A DNA stretch of 64,000 nucleotides from CALKWS01 sp051020515 (GTDB lineage Bacteria; Actinomycetota; Actinomycetes; Actinomycetales; Beutenbergiaceae). A program made the position numbers and the translations under genes. Of this stretch, positions 33,457-43,718 are shown one piece after another. Under the pieces are notes generated by a model. That model did not search any database, had not been told where the DNA came from, and was given only the letters and a program-made list of their open reading frames with translations. How positions within the stretch are numbered: the first letter of the stretch is position 1; each line of letters begins with the position of its first letter. Location of the stretch: assembly GCF_051020515.1 (NCBI RefSeq), contig NZ_CP194857.1:2294001-2358000 (forward strand), in the 5' to 3' direction.

Positions 33457-36400
33457 ATGGCACCCACCCGGGCCGCTCATCGTCCGCCCGCGCTTCAGGG
33501 TCTCGTTGCCCGGGTGCCGGCGGAGCAGTTGTTGCGCCTGCGCGGCCCCAGCCGGCCCCTGATCACGTGTGACCGCGGCGCCCGGATGGGGCAAGACCAC
33601 CGTCGTGGGGCGGTGGGCCAGCGCGCCGGGGACCCGCTGGCTGACCCTTGGGGCACAGCACGGCGACGCAACCCGCCTGGCACGCGAACTGGCCCGGCTC
33701 GCCCACCGAGATGAGGACGGCGAGTCATCCGGCGCCGATGCCGGGCACCCCCCGGACACCACCGACGTCGGCGTCCTGGCGCACTGGGTGGCCCGGTCCT
33801 GGGCACCGGAGGTCTCCGGACCGATCGTGCTCGATCACGCCCACGTGCTGATCGGCACCCCCGGGCACGACCTGCTGCGCCGCCTGGTGCGTTCCGGACC
33901 CACCCGTCCCCAGATCTGCGTGCTGTCCCGGTGTGACCTGGACCTGGTCGATGACCGCGACCGTGGCGCCGGGACCGTGCTGGAACTGAGCGCGGCCCAC
34001 CTGGCCCTGGACGCCGACGCGGTGGCGTACCTGTTGGATGCCGATCCGGAGCCGGACCGCGCCCTGGCCGCGCGGATCGCCGAGGGGACCGGGGGCTGGC
34101 CGGCGATGGTCCGGATCGTGCTGGACGGCCTCGAGTCGGTGCCACCCCGGGAGCGCTCGGCGCGGTTGTCCGACCTCCTCGGCGCCGGGGGTACGGCGGG
34201 CAACTACGTGGTCAACGTGGTGCTCCCGGCCTATCCCGAACCGACCCTGTCCACCCTCTCCGCCCTTGCCCTGACCGGCCCGATCGACGCGGCCGGGTAC
34301 GGCCGTGCCGTCGGCCTGAGTGCGGGCAAGGCCTCCACGGAGGCACTGACGCCCCTGGTGCGTCGTGGGCTGGCCCGGCTGCGGTACAGCGAACCGGCTC
34401 CGGAGGTGACCCTGTCCCCGCTGATCGCACGCAGCGTCACCGCCTACCGGTTGATGGCCGACTCCGACCACCACCTGGTCGAGCGGGTGACCACCGGTCT
34501 GGTCGAGGCCGGCGACGTGGTCCGTGGGCTGGGTGTCCTGGTCACCGCCCGGCGCGGCGCGGCCATCGCCGAACTCCTTCGCGAGCATGGCCAGGAGTTG
34601 TACTTCGCCGGTCATCTGGACCTGCTGTGTGCCGCGGTGGACCTGGTGCCGCCGGCCCTGCGCACCGCCGACATCCTGCTGGTCGGGGCGCGCGCGCTGG
34701 CCTACCGGGGGGACTGGCCGGCCGCGATGAATCTGCATGAGGAGGCCGGCGACGCAGGCCCGGGTGACCCCGCTGTGTTCGGCCTGGTCGGGGGACTGAT
34801 CCAGCACCAGCGCGGTAAGTCGGCCGATGCCCTGGAATGGTACGACCGATACATCGAGAAGGCCATCGACCCCCGGGTCGAAGCCGAGATTGCGGGGTGG
34901 TCCGCCACCTGCCGCTGGGGCCGGGGGGAGTTGGACCGGGCCCGCGAACTCGCCGCACGCTCCTCCGCCGCGGCACGCGCCACCGGTGATGACCGGTCGT
35001 TGGCGTTGGCCCACACGGCTCGCGCCCTGATCGCGGCCAGCGACGGCGACAGCGCGGGGAACCGGGCGCACTACGACCTGGGGCTGGCTGCCGCCCGAAG
35101 GGCCGGGGACGCGTTACAGGAGGCCCGCATCCTGACCAACCGCGGCTCGCTGCACATGGAACGAGGCGTGTACCCGGCGGCACTGGCCGATACCGAGGCG
35201 GCGATCGACCTGGCCGAGGGGCAGTCCTCGGTGTACGTCGCCGGAATCGCCCGGTGCAACCGCGCCGAGATCCAGTTGCACGTGGGAACGTTGGACGAGG
35301 CGATCGTCGATGCCGAGATCGCCCGGGACCGGTTCGCCGCGGCCGGCTCCCCGTACGAGTCCTACGCCCTGCAACTGCTCGCCCAGATCCGCGCCGAGCA
35401 GGGCGAGTTGACCCTGGCGCGCGGCTCCTACGAGCGCGCAGTGCGCCTGGCGCAGGCCTCCAACGATCAGCAGGGCCAAGTGGCGATCCTGGTGGGGCTC
35501 GCCAAGTGCATCGCCGGAAGTGACCCGGAGGCGGCCGCGGCGGCGGCCCGCCGGGCCGCGAACCTCTATGACGGGATGTACCTGGGGCCGGTCCTGCTGG
35601 CTCGCGGCTGGGTCGCCCTGGCTGCCGGTGATCTGGAGGTGGCACGTGAATGCGCCACCGAGGCCGAGGCGACCGCCACCGCTCGCGATGAGCGCTCGGT
35701 CCTGGCTGAGGCGGCGACCCTGGCCGCCCTGCTCGACCCGGACCCCGCCGAGGGCCTGCAGGGCGCGTTGGCGCTGTGGAACGAACTGAATGCGCGCACC
35801 TGGGCGACCCGCATCGAACTGGGCATTGCCCGCCGCCGAGCCGTGCCCGGCTGGCGTGCGCGCGCCGCGGAACTGGAACGCCAGCTCGCCGCCTGGGGGT
35901 GTGCCGTGCGGCACGGGCCATTCCCGGCGATGGCCGTCCAGGGAGCCTCCGACACCGATGGTTGCGTGGTCAGGTTGCTCGGGCAGTTCACCATCGAGGT
36001 AGCCGGGCAGCCGGTGCCGATGTCCGCATGGGGTTCACGCAAGGCCCGGGACCTGCTGAAACTGTTGGCGCTGCGCGCCAACCGGGGCGCCACCCGGGAG
36101 GAACTGGCCGATGCGCTCTGGCCCGACCAGGCCTATGAGACGGTCGCGAACCGGCTCTCGGTGGCGTTGAGCGTGGTGCGAACCGTGCTGGCCCCGGGAG
36201 AGCAGCGACGCGACGACGCGCCGGTCCTGATCGCCGATGCGGGTACGGTGCGGATCGATCCCGAGCAGGTCGACATCGACGTGGCCCAGTTCGAGTTCCT
36301 GGCCACGCAGGGCCTGGCGGCGGCCCGCAGCGGGGACCGGACGCGGGCGGTGGAACTGCTCACCGCCGCCGAGGCGCACTATGGCGGGGACCTGCTCGAG

Positions 36401-36700
36401 CACGACCAGGACAGCCCGTGGCTGATCGATCGCCGCGAGGAGGTGCGCGCGGTCTACCTCTCCGTGGCCCGGACCCTGGCGGATCTGTGCAGGCGTTCCG
36501 ATCCGGACCAGGCGCTGCGGCTGCTGTTGCGAGTGCTGGACCGGGATCCCTACGACGAAACCGCGCACCTGGCGGTGTGCACGGTCCTGATGGACAGCGG
36601 TCAGCACGGGGAGGCCCGGCGCAGGCACCGCCTGTACGCCCGGCGGATGGGCGAACTCGATCTGCCCGCAGTGCCCTTCAGCGACGTCGTCGGCCACTGA
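33457..36700 (+). CDS. STAND-type ATPase / TPR transcriptional regulator with C-terminal SARP (BTAD) domain, frameshifted
   Basis: Large regulator of about 1080 aa after correction. Domains: N-terminal MalT-like P-loop NTPase (APGWGKTT near residue 45; FLD-type Walker B replaced by PIVLDHAHVL), a winged-helix/arm region, about ten TPR-like helical repeats (380-800), then an OmpR-type DNA-binding domain (about 845-930, FTIEVAGQPVPMSAWGSRKA) and a bacterial transcriptional activator domain (about 940-1075). One extra base near 33566-33570 (ATCACGTGTGACC) breaks the frame just before the P-loop. ATG 33457 is used; GTG 33430 is an alternative. The SARP-at-the-C-terminus order differs from AfsR. 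The regulon is unknown. Confidence 0.82.
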
Positions 36701-36726
36701 GGGCCGGGCGCCGTCGCCGGCGTCGC

Positions 36727-37602
36727 TCAGGCACCCTTGGGGTGCCAGACGGTCTTGATCTCGGTGAAGACCATGATCTGGGACAGGGACTGCTCGACGG
36801 CGAAGTCCGGCTCCTCGTCGGTGATCGGGCGCCGCACCCGCTTGAGGGTCTCGGCGGCGTCGGCCTCCAACTCGCCCCAGGTGATGCCCTCGGCACCCAG
36901 CGCCCCGGCCACGTCGATGGCGTTCACGTCGGCGTGCGTAGCCAGATGCGGGGCCACCTCGGCGGTGTGGCCGGTGAGGATGTTGACCACCCCGCCGGGG
37001 ACGTCGGAGGTGGCCAGCACCTCCGCCAGGGTCACCGCGGGCAGCGGCCGCTCGGCGGAGGAGAGCACGACGGCGGTGTTACCGGTGACGATCACCGGCG
37101 CCAGCACCGAGACCAGCCCGAGCAACGAGGAGCGCTGCGGGGCGATCACGGCCACCACCCCGGTGGGTTCCGGGGTGGAGATGTTGAAGAAGGGGCCGGC
37201 CACCGGGTTGGCGTTGCCACCCACCTGGGCGATCTTGTCCGACCAGCCGGCGTACCAGACCCACCGGTCGATCGCCGCGGAGACCAGGTCCTCGGCCCGT
37301 TTGGTCGCCACGCCCTCACCGGAGCGCACCTGGGCGACGAACTGATCCCGGCGCTCCTCCAGCAGCTCGGCCACCCGGTAGAGCACCTGCCCGCGGTTGT
37401 ACGCGCTCGCCGCGGCCCAACCGGGTTGCGCGGCCCGAGCGGCCCGGACGGCATCGCGGGCATCCTTGCGGGAGGCCTGGGCCACGTTCGCCTTGAACTT
37501 CCCGCGGCGGCTGCTGGCCGAGTAGGTGCGCCCGGACTCCGACCGCGGGAACTTCCCGCCGATGAACAGTTTGTAGGTCTTGCGCACATCCACCCGGCTC
37601 AC
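36727..37602 (-). CDS. Aldehyde dehydrogenase family protein, half-length, lacking the catalytic domain
   Basis: A 291-aa relative of the full ALDH upstream. It keeps the N-terminal NAD-binding half (LFIGGKFPRSESGRTY, AYNRGQVLYRVAELLEERRDQF, VVAVIAPQRSSLLGLVSVLAPV) but ends before the region carrying the catalytic Cys and Glu, replaced by a short tail (EIKTVWHPKGA). It cannot be a normal dehydrogenase and is more likely a non-catalytic partner subunit. GTG 37602 overlaps the stop of the full-length ALDH, so the two are translated together. Pairs like this beside deoC are known in actinobacteria (from memory). Confidence 0.78.
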   Translation of the reverse strand: MSRVDVRKTYKLFIGGKFPRSESGRTYSASSRRGKFKANVAQASRKDARDAVRAARAAQPGWAAASAYNRGQVLYRVAELLEERRDQFVAQVRSGEGVATKRAEDLVSAAIDRWVWYAGWSDKIAQVGGNANPVAGPFFNISTPEPTGVVAVIAPQRSSLLGLVSVLAPVIVTGNTAVVLSSAERPLPAVTLAEVLATSDVPGGVVNILTGHTAEVAPHLATHADVNAIDVAGALGAEGITWGELEADAAETLKRVRRPITDEEPDFAVEQSLSQIMVFTEIKTVWHPKGA

Positions 37603-39047
37603 TGGGTGCCTCCCTCGATCAGGTAGGGGAGCAGACCGTGACGCCCGCCCTCACGGCCGTACCCGGACTCCTTGTACCCACCGAAGGGACTGGCGGGGTC
37701 GAACTTGTTGAACGTGTTGGCCCAGACCACCCCGGAGCGGATCGCGTCGGCCATCGCCAGGATCCGCGACCCCTTCTCCGTCCACACCCCGGCGGACAGG
37801 CCATAGGGGGTGTTATTGGCCTTGGCGATCGCCTCGTCCGGGGTGCGGAAGGTCAGCACCGACAGCACCGGCCCGAAGATCTCCTCGCGAGCGATCCGGT
37901 GGGCGGTGGACACCTCGGTGAACACCGTCGGCGGGAACCAGTACCCCTTCTCGGGCAGGTCGCCCGGCGCGCTCCAGCGCACGGCCCCCTCGGCGTCACC
38001 GGCGTTGGCCAGTTCGGTGATCCGGCTCAGCTGGGCGGCGGAATTGACCGCGCCGACGTCGGTGTTCTTGTCCATCGGGTCGCCCACCCGCAATGTGCCC
38101 AGTCGCGCCTTGAGCCGGTCGATCACCTCATCGGCCACCGACTCGGCGACCAGCAGCCGCGATCCGGCGCAGCACACCTGCCCGGCGTTGAAGTAGATGC
38201 CGTTGACGATTCCCTCCACCGCCTGGTCCACCGGGGCGTCGTCGAAGATGATGTTCGCGGCCTTGCCGCCCAGTTCCAGGGTGGCTTGCTTATGGGTGCC
38301 GGCCACCTGCCGGGCGATCTGCTTGCCCACCTTGGTCGACCCGGTGAAGGCGACCTTGTCCACGTCCGGGTGGGCGATCAGGTCGGCCCCGGTGCGACCG
38401 GCGCCGGTGATGATGTTCACGACGCCGGGGGGCAGGTCGGCCTGTTGCAGCAGATCGGCGAACAGCAGCGCCGTCAACGGGGTGGTCTCGGCCGGTTTGA
38501 GCACCACCGTATTGCCTGCGGCCAGGGCCGGAGCGATCTTCCAGGCCAGCATCAGCAGCGGGAAGTTCCAGGGGATCACCTGCCCGGCCACCCCGTGCGG
38601 GCGGGGGTTCGCCCCGCGCCCGGCGTAGTCGAGCTTGTCCGCCCAGCCGGCGTAGTAGAAGAAGTACGCCGAGGCCATCGGGATGTCCATGTCCCGTGCC
38701 TCCCGGATCGGCTTGCCGTTGTCCAGGACCTCCAGCACCGCGAACTCGCGGGACCGCTCGGCCAGCAGCCGGGCGATCCGGAACAGGTACTTGGCTCGTT
38801 CCGGCCCCGGCATCGGACCCCAGGTGCGCTCGTAGGCGGTGCGGGCGGCCCGCACGGCGCGTTCGACGTCCTCGGTACCCGCCACGGCCACCTCGGCCAG
38901 ATTCTCCTCGGTGGCGGGGTTGATGGTCTTCAGGGACTCCCCGGACGTGGCGTCGGTGAACTCCCCGTTGATGAACAACCCGTAGGAGGAGGCGATGTCC
39001 ACCACCGAGGCTGACTCGGGGGCGGGGGCGTAGTCGAAGGCAGTCAT
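37599..39047 (-). CDS. Aldehyde dehydrogenase
   Basis: NAD(P)-dependent ALDH of 482 aa. Seen are PWNFPLLMLAWKIAPALAAG, GSTKVGKQIA (cofactor), catalytic Glu in LELGGKAANI, catalytic Cys in FNAGQVCCAGSR and EIFGPVLSVL. Directly downstream of deoC (9-nt gap), its likely job is oxidising acetaldehyde from deoxyribose-5-phosphate cleavage to acetate. The start ATG 39047 has AAGGACC upstream. Confidence 0.88.
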   Translation of the reverse strand: MTAFDYAPAPESASVVDIASSYGLFINGEFTDATSGESLKTINPATEENLAEVAVAGTEDVERAVRAARTAYERTWGPMPGPERAKYLFRIARLLAERSREFAVLEVLDNGKPIREARDMDIPMASAYFFYYAGWADKLDYAGRGANPRPHGVAGQVIPWNFPLLMLAWKIAPALAAGNTVVLKPAETTPLTALLFADLLQQADLPPGVVNIITGAGRTGADLIAHPDVDKVAFTGSTKVGKQIARQVAGTHKQATLELGGKAANIIFDDAPVDQAVEGIVNGIYFNAGQVCCAGSRLLVAESVADEVIDRLKARLGTLRVGDPMDKNTDVGAVNSAAQLSRITELANAGDAEGAVRWSAPGDLPEKGYWFPPTVFTEVSTAHRIAREEIFGPVLSVLTFRTPDEAIAKANNTPYGLSAGVWTEKGSRILAMADAIRSGVVWANTFNKFDPASPFGGYKESGYGREGGRHGLLPYLIEGGTQ

Positions 39048-39055
39048 GGGGTCCT

Positions 39056-40072
39056 TCAGTCGATCGTCACGTAGTCGGGGCCGGAGTAGGCGCCGGTGGC
39101 GAGTTTCTTGCGCTGCAACAACATGTCGTTGAGGAGGCTGGAGGCGCCGAAGCGGAACAGGTCGGGGGTGAGCCAGTCGTTCCCGGCCACCTCGTTCACG
39201 GCCACCAGGTACCTGATCGCATCCTTGGAGGTACGGATCCCGCCGGCGGGTTTGACGCCGACGCGGGTGCCGGTGGCGGCGTGGAAGTCCCGGACCGCCT
39301 CCAGCATCACCACGGTGACCGGCAGCGTGGCGGCCGGGGACACCTTCCCGGTGGAGGTCTTGATGAAGTCGGCGCCGGCGAGCATGGCCAGCCAGGAGGC
39401 ACGCCGGACGTTGTCGTAGGTCGCCAGTTCCCCGGTCTCCAGGATGACCTTCAGGTGCGCCGGGACCTCGGTGTTCTGGCATTCCTGGCGCACCGCGACG
39501 ATGTCCTGGTACACCTTCAGGTAGTCCCCGGACAGGAAGGCGCCGCGGTCGATCACCATGTCCACCTCCTGCGCGCCCGCGCCGACCGCCTCGCGGGTGT
39601 CGGCCAGGCGGATCGCCCGACTGGCCCGGCCGGCGGGGAACGCGGTGGCTACCGAGGCCACATTGATCCCGGCGTCCCCGATCGCCTCCAACGCCAGGGG
39701 CACCAGGTCGGAGTAGACGCACACCGCGGCCGGGCGGGGGCAGGTGGGATCGTCGGGGTCGGGCAGTTTGGCCTTGGCGACCAGAGAGCGGATCTTGCCG
39801 GGGGTGTCGGCGCCTTCCAGGGTGGTCAGGTCGATCATGGAGATGACCGTGTCGATCGCCCAGGCCTTCGCGGTGGTCTTGATGGAGCGGGTACCCAGCA
39901 TCGCCGCCCGGGAATCGGCCCCCACCTGGTCCACACCCGGCAGGCCGTGCAGGTAGCGGCGCAGCGCCGTGTTGGTCACCGACTCCGCTCCGGTGATCAC
40001 GCGCGCCTGGGTGGCCACCTCCCCGGCGCTGCGGGCCGAGGAGGAGGTCGCCGTCGTCGCCGTTGAGGTCAT
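39056..40072 (-). CDS. deoC: Deoxyribose-phosphate aldolase
   Basis: Class I aldolase (338 aa, long actinobacterial form with an N-terminal extension of about 60 aa) splitting deoxyribose-5-phosphate into glyceraldehyde-3-phosphate and acetaldehyde. Motifs: VCVYSDLVPLA, VASVATAFPAG, EVDMVIDRGAF, HLKVILETGEL, the Schiff-base lysine in ADFIKTSTGK and VKPAGGIRTS. ATG 40072 is leaderless, and its -10 TAGGAT overlaps the TAG stop of the preceding methyltransferase gene. It heads a deoC-ALDH-half ALDH operon. Confidence 0.92.
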   Translation of the reverse strand: MTSTATTATSSSARSAGEVATQARVITGAESVTNTALRRYLHGLPGVDQVGADSRAAMLGTRSIKTTAKAWAIDTVISMIDLTTLEGADTPGKIRSLVAKAKLPDPDDPTCPRPAAVCVYSDLVPLALEAIGDAGINVASVATAFPAGRASRAIRLADTREAVGAGAQEVDMVIDRGAFLSGDYLKVYQDIVAVRQECQNTEVPAHLKVILETGELATYDNVRRASWLAMLAGADFIKTSTGKVSPAATLPVTVVMLEAVRDFHAATGTRVGVKPAGGIRTSKDAIRYLVAVNEVAGNDWLTPDLFRFGASSLLNDMLLQRKKLATGAYSGPDYVTID

Positions 40073-40078
40073 GCGCCC

Positions 40079-40084
40079 ATCCTA
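40079..40084 (-). promoter_or_regulatory. -10 hexamer, leaderless start of deoC
   Basis: TAGGAT on the minus strand, 6 nt before ATG 40072, containing the stop codon of the upstream gene. Confidence 0.6.
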
Positions 40085-40867
40085 GGTCCCCGCCGGCGCT
40101 TCTGCGGGCGGGCGCTGGGCCAGCAGGCTGTAGGAGTTCGGTAGCCGGCCGTCCCACGCCGCGGCCTCGGTCCCCTCCGGCTGCCAGAACGGTTCGGGGT
40201 GCTCGGCCAGGTGGGCGAGGGTGAAACCGGCGCCCAACACCGCCATCACCACCTCCGAGAGCCGGTGCTGGTGCTCCACGGCACCCCGTGCGGGGAAGGT
40301 GTCGTTGATGTGACTGCCGGCGAAGTAGGACCGATCCGGCCGGGCCCTGGCCTCGTCGGTGTCCCAGGCCCACAACGGCACCAACGGGTGGGCCTCGAAG
40401 ACGAAGAGGTGCCCACCGGGGCGCAGCAGCCGGGCCATCTCCCGGGCCCAGCCATGGATGTCGGCCAACCAGATCAGTGCGCCCTTGCCGGTGTAGACCA
40501 GGTCCGCGCACCCGCTCAGCAGTGGTACATCCGGGACGCTGCCGGTGACGTAGTGGCACGGCAGGCCCAGCTCGGCGGCGCGCCGGTGCGCCGAGACCGC
40601 CACCCGGTGGGTGTAGTCCACTCCGATCACCCTGCTCGCACCCAGGCGCACCAGGGCGGCGTCGTCCACCCCGTGCCCGCTCTGTGGGTGCACCACCAGC
40701 TGGTCGGGTCTGCCCAGGATCGGCGCCAGGATCTCGACCTCGGCCGCGGCCAACTCGGTGGTCCGTGCCAGGTCGAGGAACTCGGTGTAGGCGCGGGTGT
40801 ACTTGCGCGAGGCCAGGTCCCAGGCCCGCCGCGTCTCGTGCTCGCCTGCGTCCGGGTGATCGGTCAT
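40082..40867 (-). CDS. Class I SAM-dependent methyltransferase
   Basis: A 261-aa methyltransferase. The cofactor motif I is slightly degenerate (VVHPQSGHGVDDAAL, where GxGxG is expected), with the acidic GVDYTHRVAV after strand 2 and DLVYTGKGALIWLADI after strand 4, then LLRPGGHLFVFEAHP. The substrate is unknown; relatives act on small molecules. ATG 40867 is leaderless (TAGCGT, 7-nt spacing). It is separated by about 95 nt from the phospho-sugar mutase gene. Confidence 0.8.
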   Translation of the reverse strand: MTDHPDAGEHETRRAWDLASRKYTRAYTEFLDLARTTELAAAEVEILAPILGRPDQLVVHPQSGHGVDDAALVRLGASRVIGVDYTHRVAVSAHRRAAELGLPCHYVTGSVPDVPLLSGCADLVYTGKGALIWLADIHGWAREMARLLRPGGHLFVFEAHPLVPLWAWDTDEARARPDRSYFAGSHINDTFPARGAVEHQHRLSEVVMAVLGAGFTLAHLAEHPEPFWQPEGTEAAAWDGRLPNSYSLLAQRPPAEAPAGT

Positions 40868-40874
40868 CACCGGA

Positions 40875-40880
40875 ACGCTA
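40875..40880 (-). promoter_or_regulatory. -10 hexamer, leaderless start of methyltransferase
   Basis: TAGCGT on the minus strand, 7 nt before ATG 40867. Confidence 0.55.
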
Positions 40881-40961
40881 GCGGGACCGGGACACATCCG
40901 GCCACGGTGTACGCCAGTTCTGAGCTGCGCCGGTGCCGCGCCGCTGCGGTCACCGGGCCGT

Positions 40962-42807
40962 TCAGGCGCGGAGCCGGGAACCGATGTCGGCGGACAGTGC
41001 CGCGAGCCGATCGGCGGCCCGGTGTCGCACCCGGGTGAGGTCCTGGTCGTCCAGCGGCAGGACGACCCCAGGTAGCACTTGAGCTTCGGCTCGGTTCCGC
41101 TGGGACGCACGATCACGCGATCGCCGGCCTCAGTGAGGTACATCAGCGCGTCGGTGGGCGGGAGGTCCCCGCCGGCGTTCAGATCACGGACCTGCACCAC
41201 CGCGGAACCACCCAGATGGGTCGGGGGGTCGGCGCGCAGGCTCGCCAATATCGCGCTGATCAGGGCCAGGTCCGCCACCCGCACCGACAGCGGCGCGGTG
41301 GCGTGCAGACCGTGGCGCCGGGCCAGCTCATCGAGTGAGTCCATGAGCGTGGCACCGGCGTCCTTGGCGCGTGCGGCCAGGGCCGCCAGGTGCAGCGCCG
41401 CGGTGATGCCGTCCTTGTCCCGCACCCCCTGGGGGTCCACGCAGTACCCGATCGCCTCCTCGTACCCGAACACCAGGTCCGGCACCCGGGAGATCCACTT
41501 GAACCCGGTCAGGGTGGCCCGGTACGGCAGGCCGTGGGAGTGGGCGATCGCGGCCAGCAACCGGGAGGAGACCACCGAGGAGGCCAACACCGCGGTGTCC
41601 GCACCCGGCCCGGCTGTGGCGGTGGCGGCGGCCTGCTCCCCGAGCAGGGCGCCGGCCTCGTCGCCGCTCAACTGGCGCCAGCCGCCCTCCGCGCCGACGC
41701 CCGGCACCGCGACGGAGCAGCGGTCGGCGTCGGGGTCGTTGGCGATGATCAGGTCGGCACCCACGTCCTCGGCGGTCTCGATCGCCAGGTCCAGTGCGCC
41801 GGGCTCCTCCGGGTTGGGGAAGTCCACCGTGGGGAAGTCCGGGTCCGGCTGGCCCTGCCGGGCGACGACCGTGACGTCGGTGAAACCGGCCCGCTCGAGT
41901 ACCTCCAGTGCCAGGGGCACCCCGACGCCGTGCAAGGGAGTGAGCACGATCCTGAGGTCCCGCGGGCCCGGCGGCACGGTGGTCAGCGCCCGTTCGACGT
42001 AGGCCCGGGCCACCTCCGGGCCCAGGTGTTCGATCGACCCCCGGGCGGACGCGGCCGGGTCGCGGCGGGCCGCGGCACCTGCGCCACCGACTCCACGGCA
42101 GCGATGTGGGCTGCGATCCGGGCGTCGGCGGGGGGAACGATCTGTACCCCGGTGCCGGAGTCATCGGTGAGCCGTCCGCCCAGGTAGACCTTGTACCCGT
42201 TGTCCCGGGGTGGGTTGTGCGAGGCGGTCACCATCACGCCGGCGTCGGCACCCAGGTGGCGGACCGCGAAGGCCAGCAACGGGGTGGGCACCGGTCCGGG
42301 TAGAACCAGGGCGTGCCCGCCCGCACCGGCGACGACGGCGGCGGTCTCGGAAGCGAAGATCTCGGAACGGTGCCTGGCGTCGTAACCGACCACCACCTTG
42401 GGCAGGTGGGGCACGCGCTCGTTCAGATACGTCATCACCCCGGCCGCGGCTCGGATCACCACCGCCCGGTTCATCCGGTTCGGGCCCGCGCCCAGTTCCC
42501 CCCGCAACCCGGCCGTGCCGAACTGCAGCGAGCCCGCGAAGGCTTCGCGCAACGTCTGCAGCGCCCGCAGCGCACCGGACCGGTCGGCGCCGGTCACCTG
42601 GGTCAGGAGTTCGCGCAGTTCCCTGGCGTCGCCCGGGTCGGGATCATCGGCGATCCATTCCCGGACACGCGCGAGCAGGTCCTCGCTGACCTGCTCGGCC
42701 CCGCCGACTGCGCCGACCTGCTCCTCCTCGCCGGCGGTCGCCGCAGCGGGCACCCCGGTGCTAGGCGCGCCCGCGGGTCCGGGGTGGGCGGCGTCGTCGG
42801 CGGTCAC
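40962..42807 (-). CDS. Phospho-sugar mutase (phosphomannomutase/phosphopentomutase type), two frameshifts
   Basis: Alpha-D-phosphohexomutase family enzyme, about 615 aa after correction. It has the phosphoserine loop VTASHNPPRDNGYKVY, metal loop NDPDADRC, sugar loop GYEEAIGYC and phosphate loop RPSGTEPK. Single bases appear to be missing near 42067-42072 (before VARAYVERALTTVP) and at the C4 run 41066-41069, after which the -1 frame ends LSADIGSRLRA at TGA 40964-40962. GTG 42807 overlaps the stop of the upstream purine nucleoside phosphorylase (GTGA). Co-translation with the phosphorylase suggests it converts (deoxy)ribose-1-phosphate to the 5-phosphate, although hexose phosphates are possible. 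Confidence 0.84.
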
Positions 42808-43635
42808 GACAGGATGGTACGCACGATCGCACTGAGCAGTGCGCTGATCCGGGGGCCGGCCTCCCGGCCGGCCTCGATCACCTCGGCGTGCGAGAGCGGC
42901 TCGGGTGAGATCCCGGCGGCCAGGTTCGTCACCAGGGACAGGCCGAGCACGTCCATACCGGCCTCCCGGGCCGCGATCGCCTCCAAGGCGGTGGACATGC
43001 CCACCAGATCAGCGCCCATCCGTTTGGCCATCTGCACCTCGGCGGGCGTCTCGTAGTGCGGGCCGCGGAACTGGGCGTAGACCCCCTCGGGCAGCTCCGG
43101 GTCCACCGAATGGGCGATCGCACGCAACCTTGGTGAGTACAGATCGGTCAGGTCCACGAACGTGGCGCCCTCCAGGGGAGAGGCAGCGGTCAAGTTCAGG
43201 TGGTCGCTGATCAGCACCGCCGTGCCGGGAGCCCACTCCCGGTGCAGCCCGCCACACCCGTTGGTCAGCACCACGGTGGACGCCCCGGCGGCGGCGGCGG
43301 TGCGCACCGGGTGGGCCACTGCCCGCACCCCCCTGCCCTCGTAGAAGTGCGTGCGGGCCCCCAGCACCAGTGCGTGCCTGGTGCCGGTCCCGGTATCCAT
43401 GGCCACCGCCTGCAGCGTCCCGCGGTGCCCCGGCACGCCGGAGGGAGCGAATCCGGGCACGTCGGCTGCCGGGACGGCGGCGACGGTGCGTCCGATCAAG
43501 TCGGCTGCCTCGCCCCAACCCGAACCGAGCACCAGGGCGATGTCGAAGGAGTCCACCCCCGCCGCCTCGTGTGAGCACCCGGGCGGCCGCGGCCGCGGTC
43601 CGGGCGGGGTCGGCGTCGTCGTCATGTGTGTGCAC
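42804..43635 (-). CDS. punA: Purine-nucleoside phosphorylase, frameshifted
   Basis: Trimeric-type PNP of about 276 aa cleaving (deoxy)inosine or guanosine with phosphate. GTG 43635 is set by the -10 TAGGTT 6 nt upstream and encodes MHTHDDDADPARTAAAAARV. One extra A near 43569-43571 (CTCACACGAG) breaks the frame, which resumes at EAAGVDSFDIALVLGSGW. Further motifs: ARTHFYEG, LTNGCGGLHREW, FRGPHYETPAE and the late VTNLAAGIS. An ATG 20 nt downstream in the other frame would avoid the frameshift but gives a poor N-terminus. Confidence 0.86.
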
Positions 43636-43641
43636 AGCACG

Positions 43642-43647
43642 AACCTA
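43642..43647 (-). promoter_or_regulatory. -10 hexamer, leaderless start of punA operon
   Basis: TAGGTT on the minus strand, 6 nt before GTG 43635. Confidence 0.55.
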
Positions 43648-43705
43648 CTGGATCGGTGCCGGCCGCACGGGGTCCGGCGCCACTTGCCCGGGCCCGGTGA
43701 CAAGG

Positions 43706-43711
43706 CACAAT
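43706..43711 (+). promoter_or_regulatory. -10 hexamer, leaderless start of lpdA
   Basis: CACAAT lies 7 nt before GTG 43719, about 60 bp from the divergent punA promoter. Confidence 0.55.
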
Positions 43712-43718
43712 GGCACGC

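Noticed and set aside
37599..40559. 986-residue minus-strand frame joining ALDH with sequence antisense or out of frame to deoC
   Set aside because: Only the part from ATG 39047 encodes the ALDH. The upstream part is a shadow of deoC in another frame.
40082..42013. Apparent fusion of phospho-sugar mutase and methyltransferase
   Set aside because: Created by the missing base at 41066-41069, which bypasses the mutase stop at 40964-40962. The methyltransferase has its own promoter and start at 40867.
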